From Angiostrongylus vasorum (taxonomy: Eukaryota > Nematoda > Chromadorea > Rhabditida > Metastrongylidae): a stretch of DNA of 64,000 bases. Shown in pieces: positions 20,730 through 31,169 of the stretch (position 1 is the first letter of the stretch; the number at the start of each line of letters is the position of its first letter). Location: the NCBI GenBank assembly GCA_018806985.1, contig JADANN010000099.1:4001501-4065500 (forward strand), read 5' to 3'. Position numbers and translations under genes: made by a program. The notes below the pieces were generated by a model. It saw nothing but the letters and a program-made list of their open reading frames with translations. It was not told the origin of the DNA and searched no databases.

Positions 20730-21785
20730 AATCAAATTATGAAGGGAGTGCATGTGTAAAGGTGCATATCATTAATTAACTACCACATAGCTATAGAGGG
20801 TGCATGGAATTAATTTTAAAAAATCGATGTCCTGAAGTAGATGTTTTTGAGCGTCACGTGTAAAACATAAGTGAAAGCTTATGTGAATAGGAGCTGAGAC
20901 TATGTGACGTTTTCAAAGATACACTTCATGGAAACAGTGATGAACGTGCTCTACGTCACGCCTTAGTTCTTTAATATGCAAAGACACCTCTGTATAAGCT
21001 TTTTTCAGTGATTTACTGCCCTATCGCTCGTCGTAGTTAAGAAATTAACCGCGAAAATTAAATAGGACGAATCAACTTTTCAAAACCGGTTTATTTTCTT
21101 ATAAAACATTAAGTTCAGAATACAGCCTTTGTTGGGCGACGTCCGAGGAAAAAATCTGTGCGGTATAAGCTATCGAATGATTTGAAAAATTATAGACGAA
21201 AAGCTCTGTGCGAAAGGAAATAAATGGCTGAAGAACGATGGACACATACTGATCAATTTTTCCCGACATGCCTGAGTCATATATAGCTCATGCCACTGCC
21301 AAACTGTTATACAGTCTAATCCAGGTTTCCGGCTGCGTAACAGTTGCCAACCACTTGCATATAATTGGGAAGTGAAATGACCTTGGAAAATGGATGACCC
21401 ACAAACTGAATGAGAACTGGATAAATTACCGACAATATGACGTGTGTTCCGCTTGTTTGTAGTAACACAAACCGTTAATTTGTGTACCGATGGGTGACGT
21501 ACAATGATAAGTGAATTTTTGTGCATTAACCAGGGATATTCTCACAACAATCGCAGCAATGACAGCATTAAAGAAAGTGAAAGAAAAGTAATTAAAACGC
21601 CCAGAAACACAAACACGATTGTTCGATTAAAAAAATCAGCAATTCGCTGAAAAAAAGAACCCAAGAAAACCAGACCACCACTGTTTAAGCACATCCTTTC
21701 CAGAACTACATAAGACATAGACCGGTCGAAAGATAATTTCGATTAGCAACGTTCAGCTTTGAATACACATATCTCATGTATTCTT
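20730..21785. other. Unassigned AT-rich DNA
   Basis: No gene recognised. A TGAGTCATATATAGCTCATG stretch near 21272-21291 resembles the palindrome at 58537-58562. A 118-codon open frame on the minus strand (21170-21526) has no recognisable domain. Confidence 0.35.
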
Positions 21786-21789
21786 TTCT

Positions 21790-22265
21790 TTGATGAGCGT
21801 ACACGAGGTTGATAAAGACATTTATTCTCGGCTAACGTTTCGACGTCTTCGTCTCCATCAACGTCGATGATCAGAGTCGATGGTCCACGCTTGTTCCTCG
21901 TTTCGATGTGGCGGCTTCTGTATTCGTGTCCAGTGCAGTCTCAGTTCAGGATTAAAACTACTAATCGAAGTAGAAGTCTCAAGCTACGTACAAGCAAATG
22001 AAATACCAACCGCTACAGGACTCACTGCCTGCCCAAAAAAGATCATACTGGAGGCGACAATGGATCAACAAACGTTCTATATAAAAGTGCATCGCTCTGC
22101 GAAGTTCCCGGATCGAGCGGTGCCCCCATCCACTGGATTCGGCTCGATGCGACAACGAACATCCACATCGCAACGACGACCAGCTGTCGACCATCAGCTC
22201 TGATAGGAGCAGTTCCGAGGAAGTCGAAGGCGCCGCAACGATAACCGAATAAACGTTTTCATAAC
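21790..22265. mobile_element. Penelope-like terminal fragments in inverted pair (subfamily 3)
   Basis: The minus-strand end is at 21790-21874: CTGATCATCG...GAAACGTTAGCC, then ATCAACCTCGTGTACGCTC (21813-21795). A diverged plus-strand end starts at 22200 with CTGATAGGAGC and continues through GAAGTCGAAGGCG and ATAACCGAATAAACG. The 330 bp between them carry a 107-codon plus frame (21880-22203) without recognisable RT motifs. The layout resembles the inverted-end structure of the subfamily-1 copies. Confidence 0.5.
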
Positions 22266-22442
22266 AATCTGGTGTCAGCTCAATCGTTTAGAAAATTACC
22301 GAAATGAAACTAATTAGCACATAATAGTATAATGCAATATAAGGCAAGAACATGGTTTCTCAATGTTGAAGTTCGGTGTTTCATCCAGTTCATTCTAATC
22401 GTCTAAATCCCATGCAAATGAAAACCAAGCTGGTAAGATGAA

Positions 22443-22826
22443 CTGCTTGACACTTGACACTTAACACTTGAACGGCCCGTACTCACTGGTTGTGTGAGCC
22501 CCAGCATAATCACCATTTTTTCGAAAATTTGCTCGTCAAGCCATTGTGGTTCCCTGGAATCCCGAGGTCAGTCTGGCCAAAGTCTGCCCCCAAGTCTTCA
22601 CCACCACGGGCAGTCGCAGCTCTTGTGGATCAGAGGGAGATTTGCCACTATGCGATTTTGATACCAGGACGCTGGCGAATTCTGGTATTGGTTTACTGTT
22701 AGCTAGGCTTCCTGATGGAAACGCTAGACTCCTCAGCTACCTGGGGATAAATCCCCCGCTGTACATCGCAGTCTGGCACCCAGGAACACCTCCCAGCCAC
22801 GATGCGGGATAAACCGTTGCGAGGTG
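22443..22826 (-). mobile_element. Repeat B, near full length, with expanded tail
   Basis: The plus-strand edge has four tandem heptamer-like units (TTGACAC, TTGACAC, TTAACAC, TTGAACG), then GGCCCGTACTCACTGG. The full B block order follows and ends at GATAAACCGTTGCGAGGTG. Confidence 0.8.
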
Positions 22827-23405
22827 AAACTGCTAAACAAAATATATATTTTAAAATGGTATGATACGAACATAAATACGTAGAACTTCGTAATTTGGAA
22901 ATTAAGGCGTTGAAGTTTGAAAACGTTATGGACAAAATCATTTTCCATGAACCTAGTAAAAAAGAAAAATGATTTATATTGAAGGATTAAACAAATTGCA
23001 GATCTTAAAGAGAATAAAATTTACGGCTATGATCAATTTCGTAACACTGGTCCACTGAAGTACACAAGAATAAGCGAAGTAGTAAAGTTGAGATCAATAG
23101 GGTTGCTGTCACTTTGAATAATGACTTAATATATTTGGAAGGAAGAATGTAGGGGATATGATCTATGCAATAAAACTCAGGTACAAGGCAATGAACAAAT
23201 CCGTTTTTCTAACACATAAGCTTGCAACCAATTCCACCGCCTGGATGTAAAAGTCTCAGTAAGTATTTAATAGTCAAAGTAAAAACCAGGAAAGCAATAA
23301 AGTGAATTTTAAGGCAACAAATTTCTTAATGAACAGGACACTTCATGAAATCACACCTGGAGAGCTGCTGAGTTAATATTCTACTCTTTAGCTTTTTGTT
23401 TTTTT
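22827..23405. other. Unassigned AT-rich DNA
   Basis: Nothing recognised. Confidence 0.4.
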
Positions 23406-23409
23406 TTCG

Positions 23410-23560
23410 GGGTTACGGAAACGCAGTGATATAGATGCCAGTAAATCATGCGCGCAAGGTCGTTGGTTCTGACCTCAAGCAGGACCAATCAAACTCACAA
23501 CGCTGTATAGTTGCAAAATTGTACCAGACTTGTCTAGGAACAGCTCTCTCATATCCATAT
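23410..23560 (+). mobile_element. SINE-A fragment, 5' part
   Basis: It shows a GGAAACGCAGTGATATAG box A-like block, GGTCGTTGGTTCTGACCTC as a diverged box B, and GCAAAATTGTACCAGACTTG followed by TCTAGGAACAG. The 3' half is not visible. Confidence 0.55.
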
Positions 23561-23564
23561 AGGT

Positions 23565-24480
23565 CCGCATTTGTCTGTCATGAAGACTTGGGAAGACAAT
23601 GAAGAGACCAAATATTTCAAACTGAAATCTGAAGAGAAAAGGCATTCACTGGGATGACCTAAACAGTGATAGAAACATTTCATTCACGTCAGATCGTATT
23701 TCAAAATAGAGTTCCACGGGAAAACATCAACACTCTAGCGACGACGCCTAATATCGGGTTTGCTGCAAAGTAGACGACGTGTAATTTCCAGCCATTCTGC
23801 ACTTACTGGTTTTTTTGAACACAAACAGTAATTTTCAACAACTAGAGAACTCTGTGGACTCTGCACAGAAATGAGTTGCAGAAAAGGTTTTTCTGTATCG
23901 TTCTATGAATATGAATGATATTTATGGTGCTATTTACTATATGTCATAACAGCCCCTCCTCACACAAAATATTACTGTGAGCATTTGGAAGTGTTTCGCA
24001 ACTTTTTGCGTCTCTACTTCAGTAGTTTCTATATCCACACACTCTCTACCATAACTATCATTCACTTCAGCAAATAGGAATGAAACAGTGGTCGATTAGC
24101 ACCTAAATTTCTGGTTAATAAACTCGTTGGAAAACGGTTTTTTTATAAAAATATTAGTGCAGAATATAGCTTATAACTATATATAACAATAATATAACCC
24201 GATCAACGCCCAACACAACGTTTGTGTTCTACAAGCTATTACTTGATAACAAAAAAAGTACAGGGAAATAGTTCTAAGTGTTAAAATAAACCACCAGAAA
24301 GAAAAATAGTTCCAACAGTTGTATAAATGGCCGTTCCCGCAAAGCCATCGTGACACCTACAGGTGTCACTCGCCGCGAAAGTGTTAATGTGCGGCTGAGT
24401 TGCTTAGGCGGATTATTTAGGCAATTCAAGAGACCACTGTTAACAAGAATTTCTAAGAAATCATGCAGAGCTTACAATAT
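23565..24480. other. Unassigned AT-rich DNA
   Basis: No gene recognised. It contains the palindrome at 24350-24369, which lies close to a TATAAATGG string at 24321-24329. Confidence 0.35.
24350..24369. repeat. 9-bp-arm palindrome GTGACACCT-AC-AGGTGTCAC
   Basis: A perfect inverted repeat with a two-base centre, followed after 7 bases by GAAAGTGTTAA. AGGTGTCA resembles a T-box half-site, but a transposon terminus is also possible (compare 58521-58562). Confidence 0.6.
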
Positions 24481-24901
24481 AAGATAGATAATTACACGGA
24501 TATTTGTATGGCCCATCTTCAGCGGTTGTACGAACTCAGGCGCAATTTCCATTAGTCTCTTTCGCTCAATCGTCGTCCATAGTGGTCTACTGCTTCGAAC
24601 ACGGCAACATCCACGAGGTTCATTTCGCAATTATTCATTCCGCAATTATGGAAAAGTCCCGTCTACTAGTTCAGATGTTGACGTTAACCATTAATATGTC
24701 CGCCTATCGTTTCGATGTTCTTCAAAATGACGCTTGCACTCAACTAGAGCTTGCTCTTGTTCTTTCCGTCGAGCTGTCATCTGTTCTTCTTATTGTATAA
24801 CCTGTTCATCTATGTTTCGCTATCAATACATATTCCGTTGGATCCCGAAGATGGGATAGATTTCGCAGATATGAGCTGCGCATTCCAGCCAAACCTGTGA
24901 G

Positions 24902-26250
24902 TGCACGTTGAACTTCAGAACACATCGTTCAAGTGCTCTGTGGGTGCCGCGAATGATCCTTGACGTGGTTGAAGTATGAGACCACGTTTTTTGTTGCATA
25001 ACAGAGCCCTGGGACGACTGCTGGGTCGCAAACGTTAGCGCGGAGTTTTGTCTCCGTTAGTTGGTTGCTGGCTTCTTCGAGTGGCCCAAATGCGGCCAAC
25101 GTTGCTCTCCTTCTTCGGTCTAATTCCTCCTCAATGTTGTTCTCGATGTTCACTGAACCTCCAAGGTACGAGCACGAGGTGGTTTCCATAAACAAAGATA
25201 CTGCCATTTCGATTAGTTTACCTTCTCACCGTGAGTTCTCCATGAACTGGGTCTCCGTTATATTTATGCGCAGTTCAAGCCTTTTCCCGTCTCACCGAGT
25301 TCATTAAACATCGTCTCTTTTTTCACTGGTACTCTTCAGTGGTTCGATAAGATGACGATGTCACCCGCGAAAGGGAAATTTGATAGGAATTTTCTATTAA
25401 CTAGTAGGCCCTCTTCGTCCCAATCGAGTGACTTCATTATCAACCTCAGTGCGGCAGTAAACAGCGTTGGCGATTATGGGATCCCCCTTATCGAACCCTT
25501 TTACCTATAGGTTACTAGGGATGGTGACGGGTCGATGGAAAAGTTGTACACTTGTGCTGTAGTTTGGACAATTGTCCGCCAGTGTTCGTATATAGGACGA
25601 GTCCACTCCTTGGGAGACAAGCGCTGATAGGACTACACTCGTTTCGACATCTCAAGCGCTTTCTTGCAGTCAATAAAGGTTAGGACAAGAGGCAGATGGT
25701 ACTCCCAATAAAATTCTATGGCACGTGTTATAGTTTGGATGTGGTCCATGCAGCAGGATCACTGTCGGAATCCTGCTTGCCCAAATGATTGTCACTCATC
25801 CAGTGTCCTTGGTGTGCTCAAAAGGATAATCCTTGCGAACAGCTTGTAGAGTGCATTCAAAAGCACACTGGACGATAGCTACGAAGATCCTTTCGGTCAC
25901 CCAATTTAGGCACAATAACCATGAGCTACGTCTCCCACTGGTCTGGGATTTCCTCTTTCTGAAGGTAAGATGTCATATGTGCTACGAAAATAAGAATTTG
26001 TGACCTCCATGTCTAAATAAATCGGTGGTGATATTATCGAGTTCTGGAGGTGTGCCTGTCTTCATGTTCTCTACTGCAGTTCAAGCTTCAGGAAGGAGAA
26101 TCGCGGGCAGTTTTTCACCAGTGGGAATTTCGAAGTCAGCGACGGGGGTTCTGAAGCTGAAAAGATTGGCATAGAACTATTCCATTATCAATTGAATATC
26201 AGGGTGCGATGAAGTGATACTCCCATCTTCGTTCATTAGGGCGGATAAGG
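24902..26250 (-). pseudogene. RTE reverse transcriptase, inactivated
   Basis: The clearest open piece is 24929-25207 (92 codons). It holds the C-terminal signature CSYLGGSVNIENNIEEELDR and then RRRRATLAAFGPLEEA, which in this LINE type follows the RT domain. Upstream, near 25370, the catalytic box reads FAGDIVIL where the family has FADD, so the first catalytic Asp is Gly. A stop follows a few codons later (SNH*). Further stops occur upstream to 26250. It is dead both by mutation and by interruption. Confidence 0.8.
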
Positions 26251-26278
26251 GAACGTTATGGTCGCAATGGTGCCGAAG

Positions 26279-26650
26279 TCATTTCTTAAAACTTGGTCGT
26301 TTTTTAACTTCTTGCAATAAATTTTTTCTGCCTATACCGACGTAATTCCTCCTGCTAAGACCTTTTGTAGTATTTATTATCAGTCGTGTTAGGTGTGCAG
26401 CAGTAAGGTCAAGTTTCACTGTCCTTCTCCTTTCGAGCAATTCCCTACTGGTAATGAAGATGCGGTCTGAGCTCCGTGTTTCAAGAACTGAAGCAAGTTC
26501 TGCACAAGTTTTTAGTCCTTTGACAAACAGCGTGTAGTCTTCGGTAAAGTGCTCGCTTATCTGCCAGTCATATGAGGACAAGATTTTATTGAGAATATCC
26601 TCGTCATAAACGACTTGTTTCGTTTTTCCAGGGCGATAAGTTTTTTTCAT
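26279..26650 (-). pseudogene. RTE linker between endonuclease and RT
   Basis: A 123-codon minus-strand frame, rich in Lys and Arg, beginning near KKTYRPGKTKQVVYDEDIL. It has ELLERRRTVKLDLTAAHLTR in the second half. I place it between endonuclease and RT from its position and basic character; it has no catalytic motif of its own. In this decayed copy the frame happens to remain open. Confidence 0.6.
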
Positions 26651-26949
26651 TTTATGGATAAATGGGATCTTCGAATGAAGAAGACGGTAATAAGATCCTG
26701 TACAAAAATCCAGGTACTACTGAAGTGTGAAAGAGGCACCATTTTTCTGTTTGTGAGAATATGATGGGACTCTGCAAAAGCCCTGCCGTTATGCGACTCC
26801 CATGTCCATCGGCAATCGCCTCCATTCGTGAAAAATGTATTCCAACGGAAGAGACGTGTTGCGCGCTCCAGTCCTACAAGACGGTTTCATTCTCATTTGG
26901 ATTCCTTATTCCGAATTACCCTATCCTGTATCCATTTTCGTTTCCCGTC

Positions 26950-27400
26950 CTTAAATTGCACCGAAGTTTCCAACAGCGGATTTAAAGAAGGATTTCTCGT
27001 TGCGGATTGCTTCCTGCAACCGATTATAACACGCGTCCAGTTCGTTGTCGTCGACTTTAGAAGCTGGTGAGTAGCAGTTGATTATATTTACTTTTCTTTG
27101 AAGAGGAATTTGGAGACGAACAATGGCCAATCGCGGTGATAGGATTTCCTATTATATGGGAAACAGATGAGTGTACAAGAAATCTAACGCCTGCGACATT
27201 TCGTAACGGAAATTTCCCACCATGAATGACCAGGGCTCTGTCATCTAACTAGCATATGTCGTTCATCCTGCTTCTCTCTTGTAGAGCGATAATACGGAAT
27301 TTGACACGACCTGGGGCCTCAAAAGAGCCTAGAGATCGACGCCTGAAAAAGACAGTTCTGGTATTTTAGGTGCACAGCTAGAAGCAGTCCCCATGGCATT
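26950..27400 (-). pseudogene. RTE endonuclease (APE-type), decayed
   Basis: Minus-strand pieces in order: RIKFRIIALQE, where E is expected to be a catalytic residue of the IALQETK box, seen here as RIIALQERSRMNDIC-like sequence; LDDRALVIHGGKFPLRNV; and RFLVHSSVSHIIGNPI. The last piece ends near ELDACYNRLQEAIRNEKSFF. This order is that of RTE endonucleases, which nick target DNA. Several stops interrupt it. Residue calls come from my reading of two frames and may be off by a base. Confidence 0.65.
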
Positions 27401-27520
27401 TCTGGTCGTGCCTTTGTCCATTTTTAATGATGTCCTGTACAACTTGAGATTTGATAGCTTTTCACCAATTGTCTTACATCCCGAAGTCGCAGACGGGAGT
27501 GCTCATCGTAAGGAGTACAG

Positions 27521-27825
27521 AGGCCGGATATTTGCTGGTTTAGCCAATGTGGTTTCCTGGAGTCCCGAGGTCGCCCTAGCCGAGGACGTTCTCAAGTCGT
27601 CACCCTTGCGGATCAGAGGGAGATTTTCCAATATGCAACTACTTTGATACTAGGACAGTGGTGATTCCTGGTATTGGTTTACGCTTAGCTGTGTTTCCGG
27701 ATGGAATCGGACTCCTGTTTATCTTGCAAGACCCTGCCGGGGAGATAGAACCTTCGCTGGACATCACAGAGCCAATACCCACGAACACTTCATAGTCGTG
27801 ATGAAGCGATAAACCTTGAGAGGTA
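27521..27825 (-). mobile_element. Repeat B, tail missing
   Basis: GCTGGTTTAGCCAATGTGG, a GGAGTCCCGAGGTCGCCC block, CTTTGATACTAGGACAGTGG and GGACATCACAGAGCC run to GATAAACCTTGAGAGGT. The 3' tail that should precede it at lower coordinates is absent; instead the RTE 5' region abuts directly. Confidence 0.7.
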
Positions 27826-28175
27826 CAAGAGAAAATAAATAATAACGTGTAAAGAAGACTTCCAAGAAAAAAGAAAAGTGGAAAAACGAACACCGGAGTC
27901 GGATAATAACGAACTGTCAGATTCCACGAAATGTGGGACTTGTAAAAACTAATAAAAATATTGCTAGAAGGGCTAATCAATTTCATTTAGCAAGGCAGGC
28001 ACGATCAAGTTTCATTCATGAAGTCACTCGTTTTATGGTTAGCAAAGTAATCGTTGGTAATTATCCTATACAAAAACTAAGGTCTTATACATCACTGACA
28101 GATCAGCTACCAACTTTGTGAACCGTATGGCATAACAATACAAGGATGAACAAAGGCAAGAAAACATTTAGGGCC
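27826..28175. other. Unassigned AT-rich DNA
   Basis: Nothing recognised. Confidence 0.35.
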
Positions 28176-28179
28176 TTAA

Positions 28180-28775
28180 AAATTTTTTTTATTTTCTTAT
28201 TTTTACTTGCCTCGTCATCACATTCACTGTGCGGATCCCAGCAATGTTTGCACTCAATTCATTTTCCTCGCACTCATCGTCCACAATGGTCTTCGAACAC
28301 TTAGCTTGTTGTTTCAGCTTCAGGACTTCATCTTTCATATGAATGTTGCAGATTCTTGTCGAGTCGATTCTACTACCTTTTTCCTGGTGGAATGCACCGC
28401 TGTGGCCAAAGTTACTTACAGTTGTAAAAACATCGCGACGGTAGTAAATACTGCTCCAAATTTATTTGTTTTTTCATTTTATATGATCCGTCACCACATA
28501 TACTGTACGGATCGTTGCACTTGCATCCTGTTCGTTTTATTCGCATCCAACATCCACAATGGTCTTCGAACAATTCTCATGTTGTTTCGGCTGCTATTTG
28601 TGGATATCGTCTTCTCTATTAATGTCTCAGAATGCTGGTCGAGTCGATTCTTCTTAGAATCTCAGAGAAACCCAGGCTAAGGCGTTCACAGGTGAACTGT
28701 GGAGAGTGCTGGAGAAGGCGAACTACCGCTTTTGCGTCCTGATGGACAGTACCACTAACCACTGCGGCACCTCCG
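28180..28775 (-). mobile_element. Family E, two tandem units
   Basis: Two related units in the same orientation, about 28195-28420 and 28455-28680. Each has a T-rich lead, an ACTGTGCGGATC-like block, CACAATGGTCTTCGAACA, and a GTCGAGTCGATTCT end. The second is followed by an AACCACTGCGGCACCTCCGCC end, like a tRNA box A complement. The 157-codon open frame 28207-28680 spans both units and is not a gene. Confidence 0.55.
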
Positions 28776-29084
28776 CCCACAATTCAAATTATGTCGATAA
28801 ATTTTATACTAAAACTGTGGATAATATGGACAAACGATCGGACGCTATCAAATCATGCAGACTATTATGAAAAGTTGTTGTATCAGTGTCGTTAGAACCC
28901 CCTACAAGTAACTAGCTTAAATTTAGAAATGGTTACCCAATAATTTTAATTTTTAGACATGAGAAAAATATCTATTACAATCATTTGCAGCAACACTAGC
29001 CCTGTCCAACGTTAACGAATTCTCATTAATTTTCAGAGAGCATATTGATGAATATATTCAATACTAAATGCACGCATGTAGCGC

Positions 29085-29305
29085 ATTTGTCAAAGGTGTA
29101 CCATAATATATATGTAATCTCTGATTCGAACCCATGTCCATAACTAACCAAGACTCCCATTACTTCGGGGTCCGTAAGCTCTTAATCTTTGGGAGGATAA
29201 AAACACTGACGTCCTAAATCTGCTTAGACCGCATTTCACTGTATAGGCCAAAAAATGAACTGAATCACCTCTAACGATGCTTAGTCGAAGTCTAATGCAC
29301 GGCAC
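29085..29305 (+). mobile_element. SINE-A copy, old
   Basis: CTGATTCGAACCCATG (box B), TTACTTCGGGGTCCGTAAGC, GGAGGATAAAAACACTG, TGTATAGGCCAAAAAATG, CACCTCTAACGATGCTTAG, then TCGAAGTCTAATGCACGGC. It is diverged throughout and the 5' end is unclear. Confidence 0.6.
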
Positions 29306-29630
29306 ATTTTCTATTCATGACCGAAGAGTAAACTAAACTCATTATATCAATGAAACCGGAAGAAGTGAACGTGCCAAACGACAATTTTTTAGAAGAAACT
29401 ACGCAACCATTCAAGGTCGTTGTTGATTTTTTCGAAGGTATTAATCCTGTCTTGAGAAACGTCTTTCCCACAAACTCAAATTTTAGCCAGACCTTGTGGA
29501 GTGATTTTTTAAAATTTGGAACGCTTAGAAACATTACAAAGTCTCTACATTTATCGCCATCATCACCGTAATCCCAAATGACCACACAGCTATAATCCAC
29601 TAAGGAAGATTGTTTGAAGAATTTCAGCAA
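29292..29630 (-). other. Unrecognised 112-codon frame
   Basis: Minus-strand open frame; the opposite strand is also open at 29350-29571. Neither matches a family I know, and no convincing splice sites flank them. The first bases overlap the SINE-A copy, which argues against a real coding exon. Confidence 0.12.
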
Positions 29631-29879
29631 ACGAATAGACGTATAAAAACCAGAGACAACTCAAAAACCACTCATGCTTCAACTCAGCCCTTCTCTAGCT
29701 ATTATCCATATCCTGCGCAAAGACGATCCTTGAAGACTATCTTTAGAAACTCAGTCTCACAAACTAACACGCTTCTTCCAACGTTTCAACGTATCGTAAT
29801 CGTAGGTCATTCTTCGGTCATCACATAATGAGACTAGGCACCATGTATCAGACATGCAAGCAGCAGAAGTCACATACTT

Positions 29880-30255
29880 ACTTAGATACTTAGATGGCCC
29901 GTCTTCACTGGTTGTGCGGTCCCAAGCATAATGTCCACTGTTTCAGAGTTTTGCTGGTTTAGCCATTTTAGTTCCCGGGAGTGCAACAGCCTGGACAAAG
30001 TCTGCCCCAGGTCGTCACCACCACAGGCAGTCACAGCCCTTGTGGATCAGGAGGAGATTTGCCATCATGCGACTAGTTTGATACCAGGACGGTGGTTGAT
30101 CCTGGCACTGGTTTACTCGTAGCTAGGCTGATGGAAACGGTGAACTCTTTCTCAGCTTGGGAGACCCTGCCGGGGGATGAATCCTCCGCCGTAAATCACA
30201 GCCCCTGCGCCCAGGAGCACCTCTCAACGACGATGAGGCGGTAAACAGTTGAGAG
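29880..30255 (-). mobile_element. Repeat B, near full length
   Basis: ACTTAGATACTTAGATGGCCC tail side, GTTGTGCGGTCCCAAGCATA, CAGAGTTTTGCTGGTTTAGCC, CATCATGCGACTAGTTTGAT and AGCACCTCTCAACGACGATG, ending GGTAAACAGTTGAGAGG. Confidence 0.8.
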
Positions 30256-30785
30256 GGCAGGAGGTAACACAGAAGGCAAAACCCATGTGCGATAAAAAAA
30301 TAGTAGAAGTACATAAGTTCTTCGACGTGGTAATACACTATCGGTATCTCTCGTATACACAACAAAAATAGAAGAGGACGAATAATTTCATTACAGCACT
30401 AATCTTTGAGTAAAAAGTGAATTCCTAATTCCTTAAAACTATGTTGAGGGAACTGCGACGAACAACTAGTTTAGTTAAAGTCGAAAAAAAGCGAATGGCG
30501 CAATGATGATCGTAACCCATGGGAACATATCAAACTTTCTCTTTATCTCTCTCCCCGTATCGCTTAGATATGTTTCTACCAATGGACGGTAAAAAATCGT
30601 GAAGACAAAGAGAATCCCTGACAAAAAAGACTGTAAGAGCAGGCAACAGTATGGTACACTTCTGATAAATAGAATTCGATTTATTCCAAACGACGGAGTG
30701 ACTCCAAAGTCAAAGATTACTGAACACATGAGAATAGAATAGCTGGGATTTGGATTTAGATCTGAAACGAACACATGTAATCATA
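30256..30785. other. Unassigned; one hydrophobic open frame
   Basis: A minus-strand frame of 99 codons (30475-30774) has two hydrophobic stretches (for example CCLLLQSFLSGILFVFTIFY). I do not recognise it and cannot place splice sites. AT-rich DNA easily yields such runs. Confidence 0.15.
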
Positions 30786-30787
30786 CA

Positions 30788-30955
30788 ATGTACGAAAGGG
30801 CGCCTGTATCCCAGTGTATAGAAGTGCTCTGCAATACACAAGTTTTCGATGCGCAATTGGCTAAGGAAGCTTCCCACCACTCCGGGGTCGACAAACTGAT
30901 ACCGAACATGTTTAGAAGGATAAAAACATTGCCTTATCACATCAGCAGACCACCA
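30788..30955 (+). mobile_element. SINE-A copy, 5' two thirds
   Basis: AAAGGGCGCCTGTATCCCAG and a TGGAAGTGCTCTGCAATAC-like region, GTTTTCGATGCGCAATTGG, CACTCCGGGGTCGACAAAC, GGATAAAAACATTGCC and CATCAGCAGACCACC. It is cut off where family E sequence starts at about 30957. Confidence 0.6.
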
Positions 30956-30956
30956 T

Positions 30957-31165
30957 AATTAAATGTATTTTTTTAATTTTCTCTTAAACAAGGCACAGCG
31001 TCATACATCGTGCGGATCATAGAACTTTTATTCAGTCCTTTCCTCGCATCTATCATCTACGGAAGTCCTCAGACAACAGAGTGGGTTTCGGCTACTAGTT
31101 GAAGATTTTGATCTCCTTCAAGAATGTCGCAGAATGCTGTTCTGTCGATTCCATTTATCTCACTG
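30957..31165 (-). mobile_element. Family E fragment
   Basis: A T-rich lead, CATCGTGCGGATCATAG, TTTCCTCGCATCTATC, a CGGCTACTAGTTGAAGATT block and GTCGCAGAATGCTG match the first part of family E at 3.0 kb. Confidence 0.5.
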
Positions 31166-31169
31166 ACAA

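Larger units (their letters stand above)
24482..27520 (-). mobile_element. RTE-type LINE, near full length but decayed
   Basis: A minus-strand non-LTR retrotransposon. From high to low coordinates: a 5' region (27520-27330), an APE-type endonuclease region (about 27320-26950), a linker (26650-26279), RT (about 26250-24930), and a 3' end whose last ~50 bp (24482-24560) match the tails of repeat B and of the 9.6 and 10.3 kb fragments. RTE elements encode one protein with endonuclease and RT and nick their target for reverse transcription. Frames are interrupted many times. The 5' boundary is approximate, since a repeat B abuts at about 27521. Confidence 0.8.

Noticed and set aside
28207..28680. 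157-codon plus-strand gene
   Set aside because: It spans two tandem family E repeat units.
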